Shown here in pieces: positions 31,146 to 40,680 of a stretch of 64,000 nucleotides of DNA. Made by a program: the position numbers and the translations under genes. The stretch lies in contig NZ_NBDP01000036.1 of NCBI RefSeq assembly GCF_004123845.1, positions 151,543-215,542 on the forward strand, in the 5' to 3' direction. The stretch's first letter is position 1. Every line of letters starts with the position of its first letter. Below the pieces are notes generated by a model that was given only the letters and a program-made list of their open reading frames with translations, did no database searches and was not told where the DNA came from. This DNA comes from Allobosea sp. Tri-44 (GTDB taxonomy: Bacteria; Pseudomonadota; Alphaproteobacteria; Rhizobiales; Beijerinckiaceae).

Positions 31146-33644
31146 TCAGGTCCCGCGCGGCTTGGCGCGGGTCGTCGGCGCTGCTGCGGACGGGTCGTCC
31201 GGCCAGGGATGGCGCGGATAGCGCCCTTTCATCTCAGCCTTCACCGCCGCCCAGGAGCCGCGCCAGAAGCCCGGCAGGTCGCGAGTGACCTGGATTGGCC
31301 TGTGCGCGGGCGACAGCAACTCCAGCACGAGCGGCACGCGCCCACCGGCGAGCGAAGGGTGCTGCGCCAGCCCGTAGAGCTCCTGCACCCGGACCGAGAT
31401 CGTCGGACCCGCCTCGGCGCCATAGTCGACTGCGAGCTGCGAGCCGGTCGGAGCCGCAAAATGCGTCGGCGCCTCCGCATCGAGCCGCCGCTTCAGCTCC
31501 CAGGGCAGCAGGGTCGAAAGCGCCGCGTCGAGGTCGCCTGGCGTGATCGCCGCCAGCGAGCTTCGGCCGACGATGTTCGGCGCGAGCCAGTCCATGGCGC
31601 TGCCGGCGAGCCCGCTGTCGGACAGGTCGGGCCAGCCGGCATCCGGCTCTTCGGCCGCGCGCAGGAAGGCGACGCGCTCGCGCAATTGCTGCTGCCCCTT
31701 GCTCCAGGGCAGCGTCTCGACTCCGAGCGCGGCGATCCCCCTCGCCAGCACCTCGGCATTCTCCGGCGAGGCCTCGACCGGCAAAGGGCGCTCGGCCAGC
31801 ACCAGAGCGCCGTATTTGCGGGCGGCGCGGGCTCGCAGCGCCCGCGCCGTTCGATCAAACACTGTCTCGTTGCGCTCCGACAGCGCGATCCGGATCAGGC
31901 CCGAGGCGGCGAGCGCGGCGATCTCGGCTTCGTTGATCGCGGCGGAGCTGAGGATACGGGCCTGCTGTGCCGAACCGGTCATCTCCCCGACGACGAGATA
32001 GGGCTCGCGCGCCAGCCTCTGGCCGGGTTCGAGCGCAGCGCCGCGGCCATTGGCGAGCAGATACTGCCCCGAGCCGGGCTGGCGCGCCCTGGCGACGCGA
32101 TCGGGAAAAGCGAGCGCCAGCAAAAAGCCTACGGAGAGCGGTTGCTCTTCTCCTGCCGATACCTTGCTCGACGCCTGCCGTGCCCAGCCCTCGGCGAGGC
32201 GGCGCATGTCGCCGGCGCGGCCGCCGCGCTCGCGCCCGAAGCGCTCCAGTCGCTCGGCGAGGTCGATCGCATCGCCACCAAGCCCGCGCTCGACCAGCAG
32301 AGCCGCCAGCAGGGCGGCGGGCTCGGCCTGGCGATGATGCGCCGCGCCGACGACCATATGCGCCAGCCGTGGCGGCAGTGGCAGCACCTGCAGCGCCTTG
32401 CCGTCTTCGGTGATGCGTCCGTCCGGATCCAACGCGTCCAGGTCGGCCAGAAGCGTCCGTGCTTCCTTCAGTGCCGGTGCGGGCGGCGGATCGAGGAAAG
32501 AGAGCGTGGTCGGATCGGAGACGCCCCAGGCGGCGCAGTCGAGCAACAACGGGGCGAGATCGGCGGAGAGGATTTCAGGCCGGGCGAAGGCTTCGAGCGC
32601 GCCGTTGCCCGCCTCCTCCCAGAGACGGTAGCAGGTGCCGGGCTCGGTGCGGCCGGCGCGGCCACGGCGCTGGTCGGACGCCGCCTTGCTGGCGCGCTGG
32701 GTGATGAGGCGGGTGACGCCGATATCGGGCTCGTAGACCGGCACGCGGGCAAGGCCGGAATCGATGACGACGCGCACGCCCTCGATCGTCAGCGAGGTCT
32801 CGGCGATCGAGGTTGCGAGCACGACCTTGCGCCTGGTTTTGGGCGCCGGCAGCACGGCGCGGTCCTGCTCGGCTTGGTCGAGTGCGCCATAGAGCGGCGC
32901 GATCTCGATCGAGGGATCACGGATCTTCTCGCGCAGGCGTTCCTCGACACGCTTGATCTCGCCCTGGCCTGGCAGGAAGACGAGCAGCGAGCCGGCCTGC
33001 TCGTTCAGCGCCTGCAGGACAGCCTCGGTGACCTGGTCCTCGATTCGCTTCAGCGGGTCGCGGCCAAGATAGCGCGTCTCGACCGGGTAGGCCCGGCCTT
33101 CGCTCTCGATCACCGCGGCATCGCCGAGGAGTCTGGCGACACGCGCGCCGTCCAGCGTCGCCGACATCACGAGGATGCGCAGATCCTCGCGCAGGCCGGC
33201 CTGCGCATCGAGCGCCAGCGCCAGGCCGAAATCGGCGTCGAGCGAGCGCTCGTGGAATTCGTCGAACAGCACGGCAGCGATGCCGTCGAGCGCGGGATCG
33301 TCGAGGATCATCCGGGCGAAGACGCCTTCGGTGACGACCTCGATCCGCGTCTTCGGCCCGATCTTCGAGCCGAGCCGGACGCGCAGGCCCACGGTCTCGC
33401 CGACGCGCTCGCCGAGCGTTTGCGCCATGCGGTTGGCCGCACCGCGCGCTGCAAGTCGCCGCGGCTCCAGAACGATCAGCTTGCCGCCTTTGGCCCAGGG
33501 CTCATCGAGCAGAGCAAGCGGCACGCGCGTGGTCTTGCCGGCGCCGGGTGGGGCGACGAGCACGGCATTCGGCCGCTCGCGCAGGGAGCCCGCGAGGGCG
33601 TCGAGAACCGCGTCGATCGGAAGGGCTGTGTCGAAGGCGCGCAT
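31146..33644 (-). CDS. hrpB: ATP-dependent helicase HrpB
   Basis: An 832-residue DEAH-box helicase. Motif I is APPGAGKTTRVPLALL, motif II DEFHERSLDADF (with DEFH in place of DEAH, as in HrpB), motif III SATLDG and motif VI QRRGRAGRTEPG. The HrpB-specific C-terminal domain ends near LPGFWRGSWAAVKAEMKGRYPRHPWPDDP (quoted in outline), with the typical KGRYPRHPWP ending. The cellular role of bacterial HrpB is poorly defined; it is a nucleic-acid-stimulated ATPase. Convergent with the PBP gene, 4 bases apart. Length is normal. Confidence 0.95.
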   Translation of the reverse strand: MRAFDTALPIDAVLDALAGSLRERPNAVLVAPPGAGKTTRVPLALLDEPWAKGGKLIVLEPRRLAARGAANRMAQTLGERVGETVGLRVRLGSKIGPKTRIEVVTEGVFARMILDDPALDGIAAVLFDEFHERSLDADFGLALALDAQAGLREDLRILVMSATLDGARVARLLGDAAVIESEGRAYPVETRYLGRDPLKRIEDQVTEAVLQALNEQAGSLLVFLPGQGEIKRVEERLREKIRDPSIEIAPLYGALDQAEQDRAVLPAPKTRRKVVLATSIAETSLTIEGVRVVIDSGLARVPVYEPDIGVTRLITQRASKAASDQRRGRAGRTEPGTCYRLWEEAGNGALEAFARPEILSADLAPLLLDCAAWGVSDPTTLSFLDPPPAPALKEARTLLADLDALDPDGRITEDGKALQVLPLPPRLAHMVVGAAHHRQAEPAALLAALLVERGLGGDAIDLAERLERFGRERGGRAGDMRRLAEGWARQASSKVSAGEEQPLSVGFLLALAFPDRVARARQPGSGQYLLANGRGAALEPGQRLAREPYLVVGEMTGSAQQARILSSAAINEAEIAALAASGLIRIALSERNETVFDRTARALRARAARKYGALVLAERPLPVEASPENAEVLARGIAALGVETLPWSKGQQQLRERVAFLRAAEEPDAGWPDLSDSGLAGSAMDWLAPNIVGRSSLAAITPGDLDAALSTLLPWELKRRLDAEAPTHFAAPTGSQLAVDYGAEAGPTISVRVQELYGLAQHPSLAGGRVPLVLELLSPAHRPIQVTRDLPGFWRGSWAAVKAEMKGRYPRHPWPDDPSAAAPTTRAKPRGT

Positions 33645-33687
33645 AGGCCTGCGATGTGACGCAGGCTGTGCGCGTGCGCAAGCTGGG

Positions 33688-34479
33688 TCAGGCGGCCGCC
33701 TGCCGCGATCCCACTGCGAACGGGGTCATGCTGACCGCGCCGGCCTTGGCCGAAACCAGTGTGTTGCAGGGCAGCGCCTGCCAGCAGTCGCGGGCAGCAT
33801 CGACCGGTTCGGAAGCGATGATCACCGCATCGCCGCGATCGCAGAGGTAGAGCGTCGGCGGTTTCGTGTCGGAGGACCAGCGCACCGCATGGATCGTCTC
33901 GCCATCGGCGAGCGCGGCGGCGCAGCGCAGGGGCTCGCGCACGCCGGCCTCCTGCATCAGCGCCAGCGCGTCGCCGAGTGCGCCGGCGAGAGCTTCACCG
34001 GGCGCCGCGCCCTCGGCGATGCGCGCCAGCGCCAGCAGGAACAGCGCTTCGGAATCGGTGGTGCCGACGCGGGCGCCGTAGAGGCCGTCCGGAATCAGGC
34101 TCTCGAGCCGGCGCCTGATCAGGGCATAGCCGCCGATCTGGCCGTTATGCATGAAGAGGTGCCGGCCATGGACGAAGGGGTGGCAGTTCGCCCGCGTCGT
34201 CGCGGTACCGGTCGCGGCGCGCACATGCGCGAAGAACAGATGCGAGCGCACCAGGCGCGCGATCGAGAGCAAATTCTCGTCCGACCAGGCCGGCCTGATC
34301 TCGCGATACTGGCCAGGCTCTACCCGCTCGCCATACCAGCCGACGCCGAAACCGTCGCCATTGGTGCCGGTCTTGGCCTCCTCGGCATGCAGCGACTGGT
34401 GGATCAGCGAATGGCAGGGCGAGGCGATGAAGTCCTCGAGGAAGACGGGGGCGCCGGCATAGGCGAGGAAACGGCACAT
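33688..34479 (-). CDS. Class II glutamine amidotransferase (EgtC/YafJ-like)
   Basis: A 263-residue N-terminal-nucleophile amidotransferase. Cys2 in MCRFLAY is the nucleophile after Met removal. GDGFGVGWYG, FAHVRAATG, CHPFVHGRHLFMHNGQIGG and TTDSEALF are the conserved glutaminase signatures. Relatives include EgtC of ergothioneine biosynthesis and YafJ; no other ergothioneine gene is nearby, so a specific pathway is not assigned. The ATG at 34479 is fixed by the Cys2 requirement. Confidence 0.9.
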   Translation of the reverse strand: MCRFLAYAGAPVFLEDFIASPCHSLIHQSLHAEEAKTGTNGDGFGVGWYGERVEPGQYREIRPAWSDENLLSIARLVRSHLFFAHVRAATGTATTRANCHPFVHGRHLFMHNGQIGGYALIRRRLESLIPDGLYGARVGTTDSEALFLLALARIAEGAAPGEALAGALGDALALMQEAGVREPLRCAAALADGETIHAVRWSSDTKPPTLYLCDRGDAVIIASEPVDAARDCWQALPCNTLVSAKAGAVSMTPFAVGSRQAAA

Positions 34480-34620
34480 GATGGTCCCGAATCAGGTGCG
34501 GGCGGGACGCCGCAGGAGAAGATTATTCCACGAGAATGAATGCAGGCATAGCGATTCATCTCTCGTCTGCTTGTTCGGATTCGACGATCGCATTTGTCGA
34601 ACACCGTGCTGGCAGGCACG

Positions 34621-34782
34621 TCCTCCTCCCTTCCCCCTTGTGGGGAAGGGTATGGGGATGGCGGGCGAACGACTGGGTGCAAGGCCGCATTGTAGGAGCG
34701 GGCCGATCCATTTTCCGCCGGATTCGCCGCGACTTCGCGCCCCCCACCCCTAACCCCTCCCCACAAGGGGGGAGGGGAATAA
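34621..34782. repeat. Long imperfect inverted repeat between the amidotransferase and nhaD
   Basis: The gap 34480-34881 holds no gene I can support. Within it, a left arm at about 34623-34660 (with CCCTTGTGGGGAAGGG) pairs with a right arm at about 34741-34780 (with CCCCTCCCCACAAGGGGGGA), around 80 bases apart. It looks like a palindromic intergenic repeat of a second type. Confidence 0.7.
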
Positions 34783-34881
34783 GGTAGCGTGATTGCGAGC
34801 CGCATAGCCTTGATATAACCGTCGCGACGATAGGTGGCGACGACGTCCCGCGGCAAGCGGGCAGGGAAGGGGCCGATTTTC

Positions 34882-36294
34882 ATGCTGACGAGGCTCGCCG
34901 GCGCTACGCTCCTGTTCGCCCTGACTCCGCAAGTCGCCTTCGCCGCCGGCGACATCGGCGGCGCGACCATGGGCGTCGCCTGGGCGCTGCCCTTCGCCGG
35001 CATGCTGCTCTCGATCGCGCTCGGTCCGGTACTGTTCCCGCATTTCTGGGAGCTGAACTATGGCAAGTTCGCAGCCTTCTGGGCCGTTCTGGTGGTGGTG
35101 CCGCTCGTGCTGTTCCGTGGCATTGATCCGGCGCTGGGCGCGCTCCTGCACACCGGCCTGCTCGACTACATCCCCTTTATCATCCTGCTGTTTGCGCTGT
35201 TCACCATCGCCGGCGGCATCCTGATCACCGGCAACCTCCACGGCACGCCGGTGACGAACACCGTGCTGCTCGCGATCGGCACGCTGATGGCGAGCTTCGT
35301 CGGCACCACCGGCGCCTCGATCATCATGATCCGCCCGGTGCTGCGGGCCAATGACAACCGGCGCCATAACGTCCACGTCGTCGTCTTCTTCATCTTCCTG
35401 GTCTCGAATATCGGCGGCTCGCTGACGCCGCTCGGAGACCCGCCGCTCTTCCTCGGCTTCCTGCGCGGCGTCTCCTTCTTCTGGACGACGACGCATCTGC
35501 TGCCGGAGACGCTGTTCGCGGTCGTTGTCCTGCTCGCCGTGTTCTACGCGCTCGACAGCTGGCTCTTCCGCAAGGAGGAGGATTTCCCGCCGCTGCGCGA
35601 TCCGACGCCGGACCGCGCCATCAAGCTGTTCGGCAAGATCAACATCCTCCTGCTCGGTGGCGTGATCCTCGCCATCCTGATGTCTGCGAGCTGGAAGCCG
35701 GGCATTGCCTTCACCATCCATGGCATCGCCGTGGAATGGCAGAACCTTGTGCGCGATCTCGCCTTGCTGGCGCTGGCAGGCCTCTCGCTCGTCCTGACGC
35801 CGAAGCCGGTGCGCGCCGGAAACGAGTTCAGCTGGGGCCCGATCAGGGAGGTCGCCAAGCTCTTCGCCGGCATCTTCGCCTGCATCATCCCGGTGCTGGC
35901 GATGCTCCAGGCCGGGCGCAACGGCGCCTTCGCACCGCTCGTCGCCCTCGTCAGCAATGCCGATGGCAGTCCGAACAACACAGCGTACTTCTGGCTGACC
36001 GGTGCGCTCTCCTCCTTCCTCGACAACGCCCCGACCTATCTTGTCTTCTTCGAGCTCGCCGGCGGCGATCCCAAGGCGCTGATGACGACCGGAGCGCTGA
36101 CGCTGACCGCGATCTCGGCCGGCGCCGTCTTCATGGGCGCCAACTCCTATATCGGCAACGCTCCCAACTTCATGGTCTACGCCATCGCCAAGGACCGGAA
36201 GGTCGCGATGCCGAGCTTCTTCGGCTACATGCTCTGGTCCGGCGCGATCCTGATCCCGCTCTTCCTGCTTGAGACGCTCATCTTCTTCCGCTGA
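34882..36294 (+). CDS. nhaD: NhaD-type sodium:proton antiporter
   Basis: A 470-residue inner-membrane antiporter with about twelve hydrophobic segments. The N-terminus (MLTRLAGATLLFALTPQVAFAAG) resembles a cleavable signal, as in NhaD proteins. Conserved parts include VGTTGASIIMIRP, SNIGGSLTPLGDPPLFLGFLRG (split; second half carries the key GDPPLF) and the C-terminal GALSSFLDNAPTYLVFF and MGANSYIGNAPNFM. NhaD exports Na+ or Li+ in exchange for protons. ATG 34882 is chosen over the in-frame codon at 34834 on the basis of the signal-like start and GGAAGGGG upstream. Confidence 0.9.
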   Translation: MLTRLAGATLLFALTPQVAFAAGDIGGATMGVAWALPFAGMLLSIALGPVLFPHFWELNYGKFAAFWAVLVVVPLVLFRGIDPALGALLHTGLLDYIPFIILLFALFTIAGGILITGNLHGTPVTNTVLLAIGTLMASFVGTTGASIIMIRPVLRANDNRRHNVHVVVFFIFLVSNIGGSLTPLGDPPLFLGFLRGVSFFWTTTHLLPETLFAVVVLLAVFYALDSWLFRKEEDFPPLRDPTPDRAIKLFGKINILLLGGVILAILMSASWKPGIAFTIHGIAVEWQNLVRDLALLALAGLSLVLTPKPVRAGNEFSWGPIREVAKLFAGIFACIIPVLAMLQAGRNGAFAPLVALVSNADGSPNNTAYFWLTGALSSFLDNAPTYLVFFELAGGDPKALMTTGALTLTAISAGAVFMGANSYIGNAPNFMVYAIAKDRKVAMPSFFGYMLWSGAILIPLFLLETLIFFR

Positions 36295-36369
36295 CAGTCC
36301 GTGCTGCCGCCTCGACAGGCTGGCAGGGGCGACATAAACCGGCGGCCACCGACCGAGAGCCGCCGAACC

Positions 36370-37566
36370 ATGCCCCTGCGCCCCGACACGCTGGCGATGA
36401 CCGCCGTCCTCGCCATGCTGACGGCGCTCGGCCCGCTTTCGACCGATTTCTATTTGCCCTCCCTGCCCGAGATCGCGCGGGTGATGGGAACGGATTTCGC
36501 CGGCGCGCAGGCGACGCTCTCGGCTTTCCTGTTCGGTTATGCCGCCGGCCAGGTCATCTGGGGGCCGCTCTCCGACCGGCTCGGCCGACGGCCGGTGCTG
36601 ATGATCGGGCTCGGCCTGTTCATCGTTACGACGCTCGCCTGCGCTTTCGCGCCGTCCATCGAGGCGCTGATCGGCGCCCGCTTTGCCCAGGCGCTCGGCG
36701 CGTCGGGCCCGATCGTGCTCGGCCGGGCCATGGTCCGCGATCTCTATGAGGGGCCGCGCGCTGGCCGCGAGCTCGCGCGCATGGGCATGATCATGGGCCT
36801 CGTCCCGGCGATCGCCCCTGTGATCGGCGGCGTGCTGCAAAACGCCTTCGGCTGGCGCTCGACCTTCCTCGCCTCGCTCGTCTTTGCACTCGCCATGCTC
36901 GCCATCGTCGTGACGATCATGCCGGAGACATTGCGTCAGCGTTCACCCGAGCGTCTTTCCCCGTTCGCGATCGTCCGCGGCTATCGGCTGCTGCTGCAGA
37001 ACCGGGCTTACCGGGTCTACGTCGCCCTGACCGCGCTCGCCTATGCCGGGCTCTTCGCCTTCATCTCGGGGTCCTCCTTCGTGCTGATGGGGGTCTACGG
37101 CCTGTCGGCGCCGGCCTACGGCCTCTCCTTCGGTTGTGCCGTGCTCGGCTTCATCCTCGGCACGATCATCGCGCAGCGCCTGGTTGGGCGGCGCGGGCTG
37201 GACGGCGTGATCGCGCTCGGCGTTGCCTGCCTCGCCGCGGGCGGGCTCGCCATGCTGGTCTGCGTTGCGACCGGTTTCGGTGGGCCGTTCGGCGTCATCG
37301 GTCCGATGGCGCTCTATGCCTGCGGCATCGGCCTGACCATGCCGCAGGCCCAGGCCGCGGCGATGATGCCCTTCCCCGAGCGGGTGGGCGCGGCCTCGTC
37401 CTTGACCGGTCTGTGCCAGATGCTGCTCGCGGCCTGCGTCGGCCTGCTCGTCGGCCATCTGCTCAAGGGCGGCGCGCTGCCCTTGCCAATCGTGATGTCG
37501 GTGATCGGCGTGGCGACGCTGATCCTTTTCCATGCCAGCGCCGGGATCCGCGCCGGCAAGGCCTGA
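36370..37566 (+). CDS. MFS multidrug exporter, Bcr/CflA family
   Basis: A 398-residue twelve-helix major facilitator. The Bcr/CflA features are LGPLSTDFYLPSLPEIA in helix 1, motif A GPLSDRLGRRPVL, LGASGPIVLGRAMVRDLY after helix 4, and PAIAPVIGGVL (motif C). Members export drugs such as bicyclomycin or chloramphenicol. ATG 36370 is chosen; an in-frame codon at 36301 would add a proline/arginine-rich segment with no support. It follows nhaD by 75 bases on the same strand and may be co-transcribed. Confidence 0.92.
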   Translation: MPLRPDTLAMTAVLAMLTALGPLSTDFYLPSLPEIARVMGTDFAGAQATLSAFLFGYAAGQVIWGPLSDRLGRRPVLMIGLGLFIVTTLACAFAPSIEALIGARFAQALGASGPIVLGRAMVRDLYEGPRAGRELARMGMIMGLVPAIAPVIGGVLQNAFGWRSTFLASLVFALAMLAIVVTIMPETLRQRSPERLSPFAIVRGYRLLLQNRAYRVYVALTALAYAGLFAFISGSSFVLMGVYGLSAPAYGLSFGCAVLGFILGTIIAQRLVGRRGLDGVIALGVACLAAGGLAMLVCVATGFGGPFGVIGPMALYACGIGLTMPQAQAAAMMPFPERVGAASSLTGLCQMLLAACVGLLVGHLLKGGALPLPIVMSVIGVATLILFHASAGIRAGKA

Positions 37567-37569
37567 GGC

Positions 37570-38391
37570 TCAGTTCCCCATCCGGTCGCGCCATTGCCGC
37601 TCGCCCTGCAGGCAGGAGAGACGCGATGCCGGGGCTTGCTGCGCCTTTTGGACCAGGGCTTCAGGTCCCGAGGCCGGCATTTCCGCGATCTCACGCACCA
37701 ACTTGGTCCGGGTCGCATCGACGAACTGCTTGCGCTCGCGGATCGGGATCACGAAGGCGCCGATGCCGGTGATGACGCACTCCTCGTAGTAGACGTCGAG
37801 GTTGTCGATGTCGAAATAGCTCGCCTGCTTCAGCATCACCGGCAAGCCGTTGATGGAGATGCCCTTGTCGCGGGCGGCGTCGCGGGCCTGCGTCACCGGA
37901 CGGCCGTCATTGTTGGCGCCGTCGCCGGAGATGTCGATGACACGGCGCATCGCCGCGACATTGCTCGTCTCGAGCAGCGAGACTGCGAGGTCGATCGCGC
38001 CGGAGATCGAGGTGCGCCGGCCGCGCCGGGTCGGCGCCTCGCCGAGCTCCTCGGCGAAGGCGATCGCCGATTGCGGGGTCTCGATCACGGTCCAGGGCTT
38101 GACGATGTGCTGGAAGTCGCCGCCCGCCCATTCGAAATAGGTCACGGCGATCTTGCCGATCGCGCCCTTGGCGATCGCCTCGTGCAGCTGCTTCGAGCGG
38201 AAGGCTTCGATATAGCCGTTGCGCTGCAAGGCGAGCTCGTCGAGATCCATCGAATAAGAGACGTCGACCGCCAGCACCAGCGCGACGTCGACTTCCTCGG
38301 GCGGCGCGGCCGCTTGCTGCGCATTGGGCGCGGCGGCGGGCCAGGCACCGGCCACCGCGAGACAAAAGAGACCGAACAGCCAGCGCCGCAT
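37570..38391 (-). CDS. DUF1194 domain protein (secreted von Willebrand A-like)
   Basis: A 273-residue exported protein: signal peptide (MRRWLFGLFCLAVAGAWPAAA, with PNAQ after it) and a DUF1194 domain with an intact metal-ion site, LAVDVSYSMD (DxSxS), then conserved YFEWAG, TSISGAIDLA and DISGDGANNDG. DUF1194 is a von Willebrand A-like family of Hyphomicrobiales with no set function; protein-binding in the periplasm is likely. ATG 38391 has GAGG 5 bases upstream, better than 38406. Convergent with the MFS gene, 3 bases apart. Confidence 0.9.
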   Translation of the reverse strand: MRRWLFGLFCLAVAGAWPAAAPNAQQAAAPPEEVDVALVLAVDVSYSMDLDELALQRNGYIEAFRSKQLHEAIAKGAIGKIAVTYFEWAGGDFQHIVKPWTVIETPQSAIAFAEELGEAPTRRGRRTSISGAIDLAVSLLETSNVAAMRRVIDISGDGANNDGRPVTQARDAARDKGISINGLPVMLKQASYFDIDNLDVYYEECVITGIGAFVIPIRERKQFVDATRTKLVREIAEMPASGPEALVQKAQQAPASRLSCLQGERQWRDRMGN

Positions 38392-38591
38392 CGAAACCTC
38401 CGTCATCTGTCGTCGAAGCGTGACGCCGAAAGGAGGTCGAGTTTCGGACGAAGGCAGGCTTCAAACGAATGTCATCGAAGTCTGCGCCCTGTTTCGATTC
38501 GCGCCAAGCACGAAAGCGCACGAAAGCGAGAGCATCAGCCTGAAAACTGGGCACTGCCTCGGATGAGCCGGTGGGCCGGAGGGCCGGAGGG

Positions 38592-39278
38592 CTAGCCCCG
38601 TCTGCGGCTCTCGACGATGGCAAGTGCCGCCTGGAAGGCCTCCTCGACGCCGAGCGCCGAGGTGTCGAGCAGGACAGCGTCTTCCGCAGCCTTCAGCGGG
38701 GCGTCGCCGCGGCCTGAATCCCTGGCATCGCGGCGGCGGATATCGGTCAGGATGCCGTCGAGGGTCGCGGCTTCGCCGCGCCCGGCCAATTCCTTGTGTC
38801 GGCGCGCAGCACGGACTTCGGGGGTCGCGGTGACGAAGAGCTTCACCGTCGCGTCAGGGCAGATCACCGTGCCGATGTCGCGCCCGTCGAGTACGGCTCC
38901 GGCACCGCCCGCGGCGAAGCGGCGTTGCCGGTCGATCAGAGCGCGCCGGACCGTGGGCAGCGCAGCCACGACGGAGGCGGCCTCGCCGATCTCGCGGCCA
39001 CGCAGCCGCGCCTCGTCGATCGCGGTATCGTCGAAGCCTGCGGCCGTGGCAGCGGCAGCTTCCGTATCGTCGAGTAACTCGCCAGCATCGAGCATGGTGC
39101 GGGCGACCATGCGGTAAAGCAGGCCGGTGTCGAGATAGGGCAGGCCGAAATGGGCGGCGAGTCGGCGCGCCAGGGTACCCTTGCCGGAGGCTGCCGGACC
39201 GTCGACGGCGATGACCAGGCGAGCCCCGTTGGTCGCGGAAGCGGGCGGCTGGGCGTCGGGCACGGCATCGTCTTTCAT
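38592..39278 (-). CDS. cmk: Cytidylate kinase
   Basis: A 228-residue (d)CMP kinase making CDP/dCDP for nucleic acid and lipid synthesis. AVDGPAASGKGTLARRLA is the P-loop, then LPYLDTGLLYRMVA, VLDGRDIGTVICPDA (CMP binding) and RRHKELAGRG (lid). In relatives it lies between aroA and rpsA; here aroA is not upstream. Instead the DUF1194 gene follows and TIGR02300 is divergent. ATG 39278 is chosen; upstream in-frame sequence to 39440 does not match the family. Confidence 0.94.
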   Translation of the reverse strand: MKDDAVPDAQPPASATNGARLVIAVDGPAASGKGTLARRLAAHFGLPYLDTGLLYRMVARTMLDAGELLDDTEAAAATAAGFDDTAIDEARLRGREIGEAASVVAALPTVRRALIDRQRRFAAGGAGAVLDGRDIGTVICPDATVKLFVTATPEVRAARRHKELAGRGEAATLDGILTDIRRRDARDSGRGDAPLKAAEDAVLLDTSALGVEEAFQAALAIVESRRRG

Positions 39279-39454
39279 CTGGCAATAAGGCGGGCAGACT
39301 TCTAAAGCACCGGAGGCGATGATGCGAAGCGGTTTTGCAGCCGGCGTCGTGGACTTGCGCCTTGACTCAATCAGGATTTGACAGGGACGCTTGGCCCGAC
39401 TAACGGACGCCCCTGCTTTTTTCGAACTCAGCACGAACACGAAGGTCCGACGCA

Positions 39455-39862
39455 GTGGCGAAACCGGAACTTGGCACCAAGCGCGTCTGCCCGGTAACGG
39501 GGCGCAAATTCTACGATCTCGACAAGGATCCGATCGTTTCGCCCTATACCGGCCAGTCCTACCCGCGCTCGCTGTTCGAGCCGCAGGCCAAGGCAGCGGC
39601 GGCGGCGGCGCCTGCGCCCAAGCCGAGCGATGATGAGGAAGAGGTCGATGCCGCCGACGGCGCGGTCGAGCTCGTCTCGCTCGACGACGCCGATGCGGAA
39701 GCCGCCGAGAAGGAGCCGGTGGTCACCAGCGACGACGACATCGAGATCGAGGATGACGGCGCCGCCACCGATGACGACACCTTCCTGGAGGAGGATGAGG
39801 AAGGCGACGATGATGTCGCCGACCTGATCGATGGCGACATCGAGGGCGACGAGGACGTCTGA
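39455..39862 (+). CDS. TIGR02300 family protein (alphaproteobacterial, acidic tail)
   Basis: A 135-residue protein. The conserved N-terminal 45 residues (MAKPELGTKRVCPVTGRKFY, then DLDKDPIVSPYTGQSYP) contain a CPxxGxKFYD element and match TIGR02300. The remainder is very acidic (long Asp/Glu runs, alanine/proline linker) and probably disordered. Function unknown; the family is nearly universal in Hyphomicrobiales. Start is GTG 39455 with GAAGG 9 bases upstream; the family N-terminus fixes it. Confidence 0.9.
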   Translation: MAKPELGTKRVCPVTGRKFYDLDKDPIVSPYTGQSYPRSLFEPQAKAAAAAAPAPKPSDDEEEVDAADGAVELVSLDDADAEAAEKEPVVTSDDDIEIEDDGAATDDDTFLEEDEEGDDDVADLIDGDIEGDEDV

Positions 39863-40053
39863 GTCGGGTCGAGATTGCGTCAAAGTCGCGCCTTGGAAAA
39901 AAGCGCGACAGGAACGTGACATCAGTGCTTGTGTCTCGGCGCAAGCTTGCCTATAGAGCGCTTCGTCGCTGCGGCGGCGGGCGCGGGCCGGCTCTAGAGA
40001 GCCTTCAGGACCGCGACGATTTCCCGGCCTTTCCCCAAGAAGGCCGGCAGAGT

Positions 40054-40129
<76 letters not shown>

Positions 40130-40680
40130 AATCTCCCTGACAGATCCGATCTCCGGTTTCCCTGGCGAGACGCCTCAGTGAGGCGCGAACGCTTCTGAAG
40201 ACGCAAAGACGCTGGGTTCCGGCCTTCGGCCCGATCGACGGATAATTTCGCCACCGCGATACCGAGCATGCCGTTGGCCCCAGCGCGACGCGTCAGGCGC
40301 TTGCCATCCGGACGTGAGTTCGACTTTCCGGACATGCGATCTTCAAAAAGCCGGGTGGCGTTCGCAACCGTGGCCTGATCCGCGCGGTGCCCAGCGTGTC
40401 GCCTAGGAGCCGTGTCGGAGTTACGAGGCTAGCGGAGGTTCATTATTTCAAATACTGAGCCAAAAATAGAGAATTATTACCAATGGCTCATGTATTATCA
40501 GAATTCTATTCTGATATAGGCATTCAATTCGCCTCGAATTAGCCGATGAAATCTCCTCTCATGAGCGTTCTTTTTAAAAAACACTTCTCTTGACCATCTG
40601 CAGTGCTGCCCGTCATCGTGAATGACAGAGGTCGCGAAGTTCGCGCCCCCTCATAATATTCGCTCGATGCGAGGTCCGCG
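40130..40680. other. Gene-free region with an AT-rich stretch upstream of the monooxygenase operon
   Basis: I see no supportable gene in these 551 bases. From about 40435 to 40620 the sequence is clearly AT-rich (for example TTATTTCAAATACTGAG and TTTTTAAAAAACAC), unlike the rest of the window. It contains small inverted repeats such as CAGAATTCTATTCTG (about 40499-40513). It probably carries the promoter of the gene at 40681; foreign origin next to a tRNA is possible but I see no tRNA-end duplication. Confidence 0.5.

Noticed and set aside
30948..33659. 903-residue plus-strand open frame
   Set aside because: Antisense to hrpB, which has all helicase motifs in the other strand.
34750..36840. 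696-residue minus-strand open frame over nhaD
   Set aside because: Low-complexity His/Arg/Asp-rich antisense of a well-conserved membrane protein gene; typical of high-GC shadow frames.
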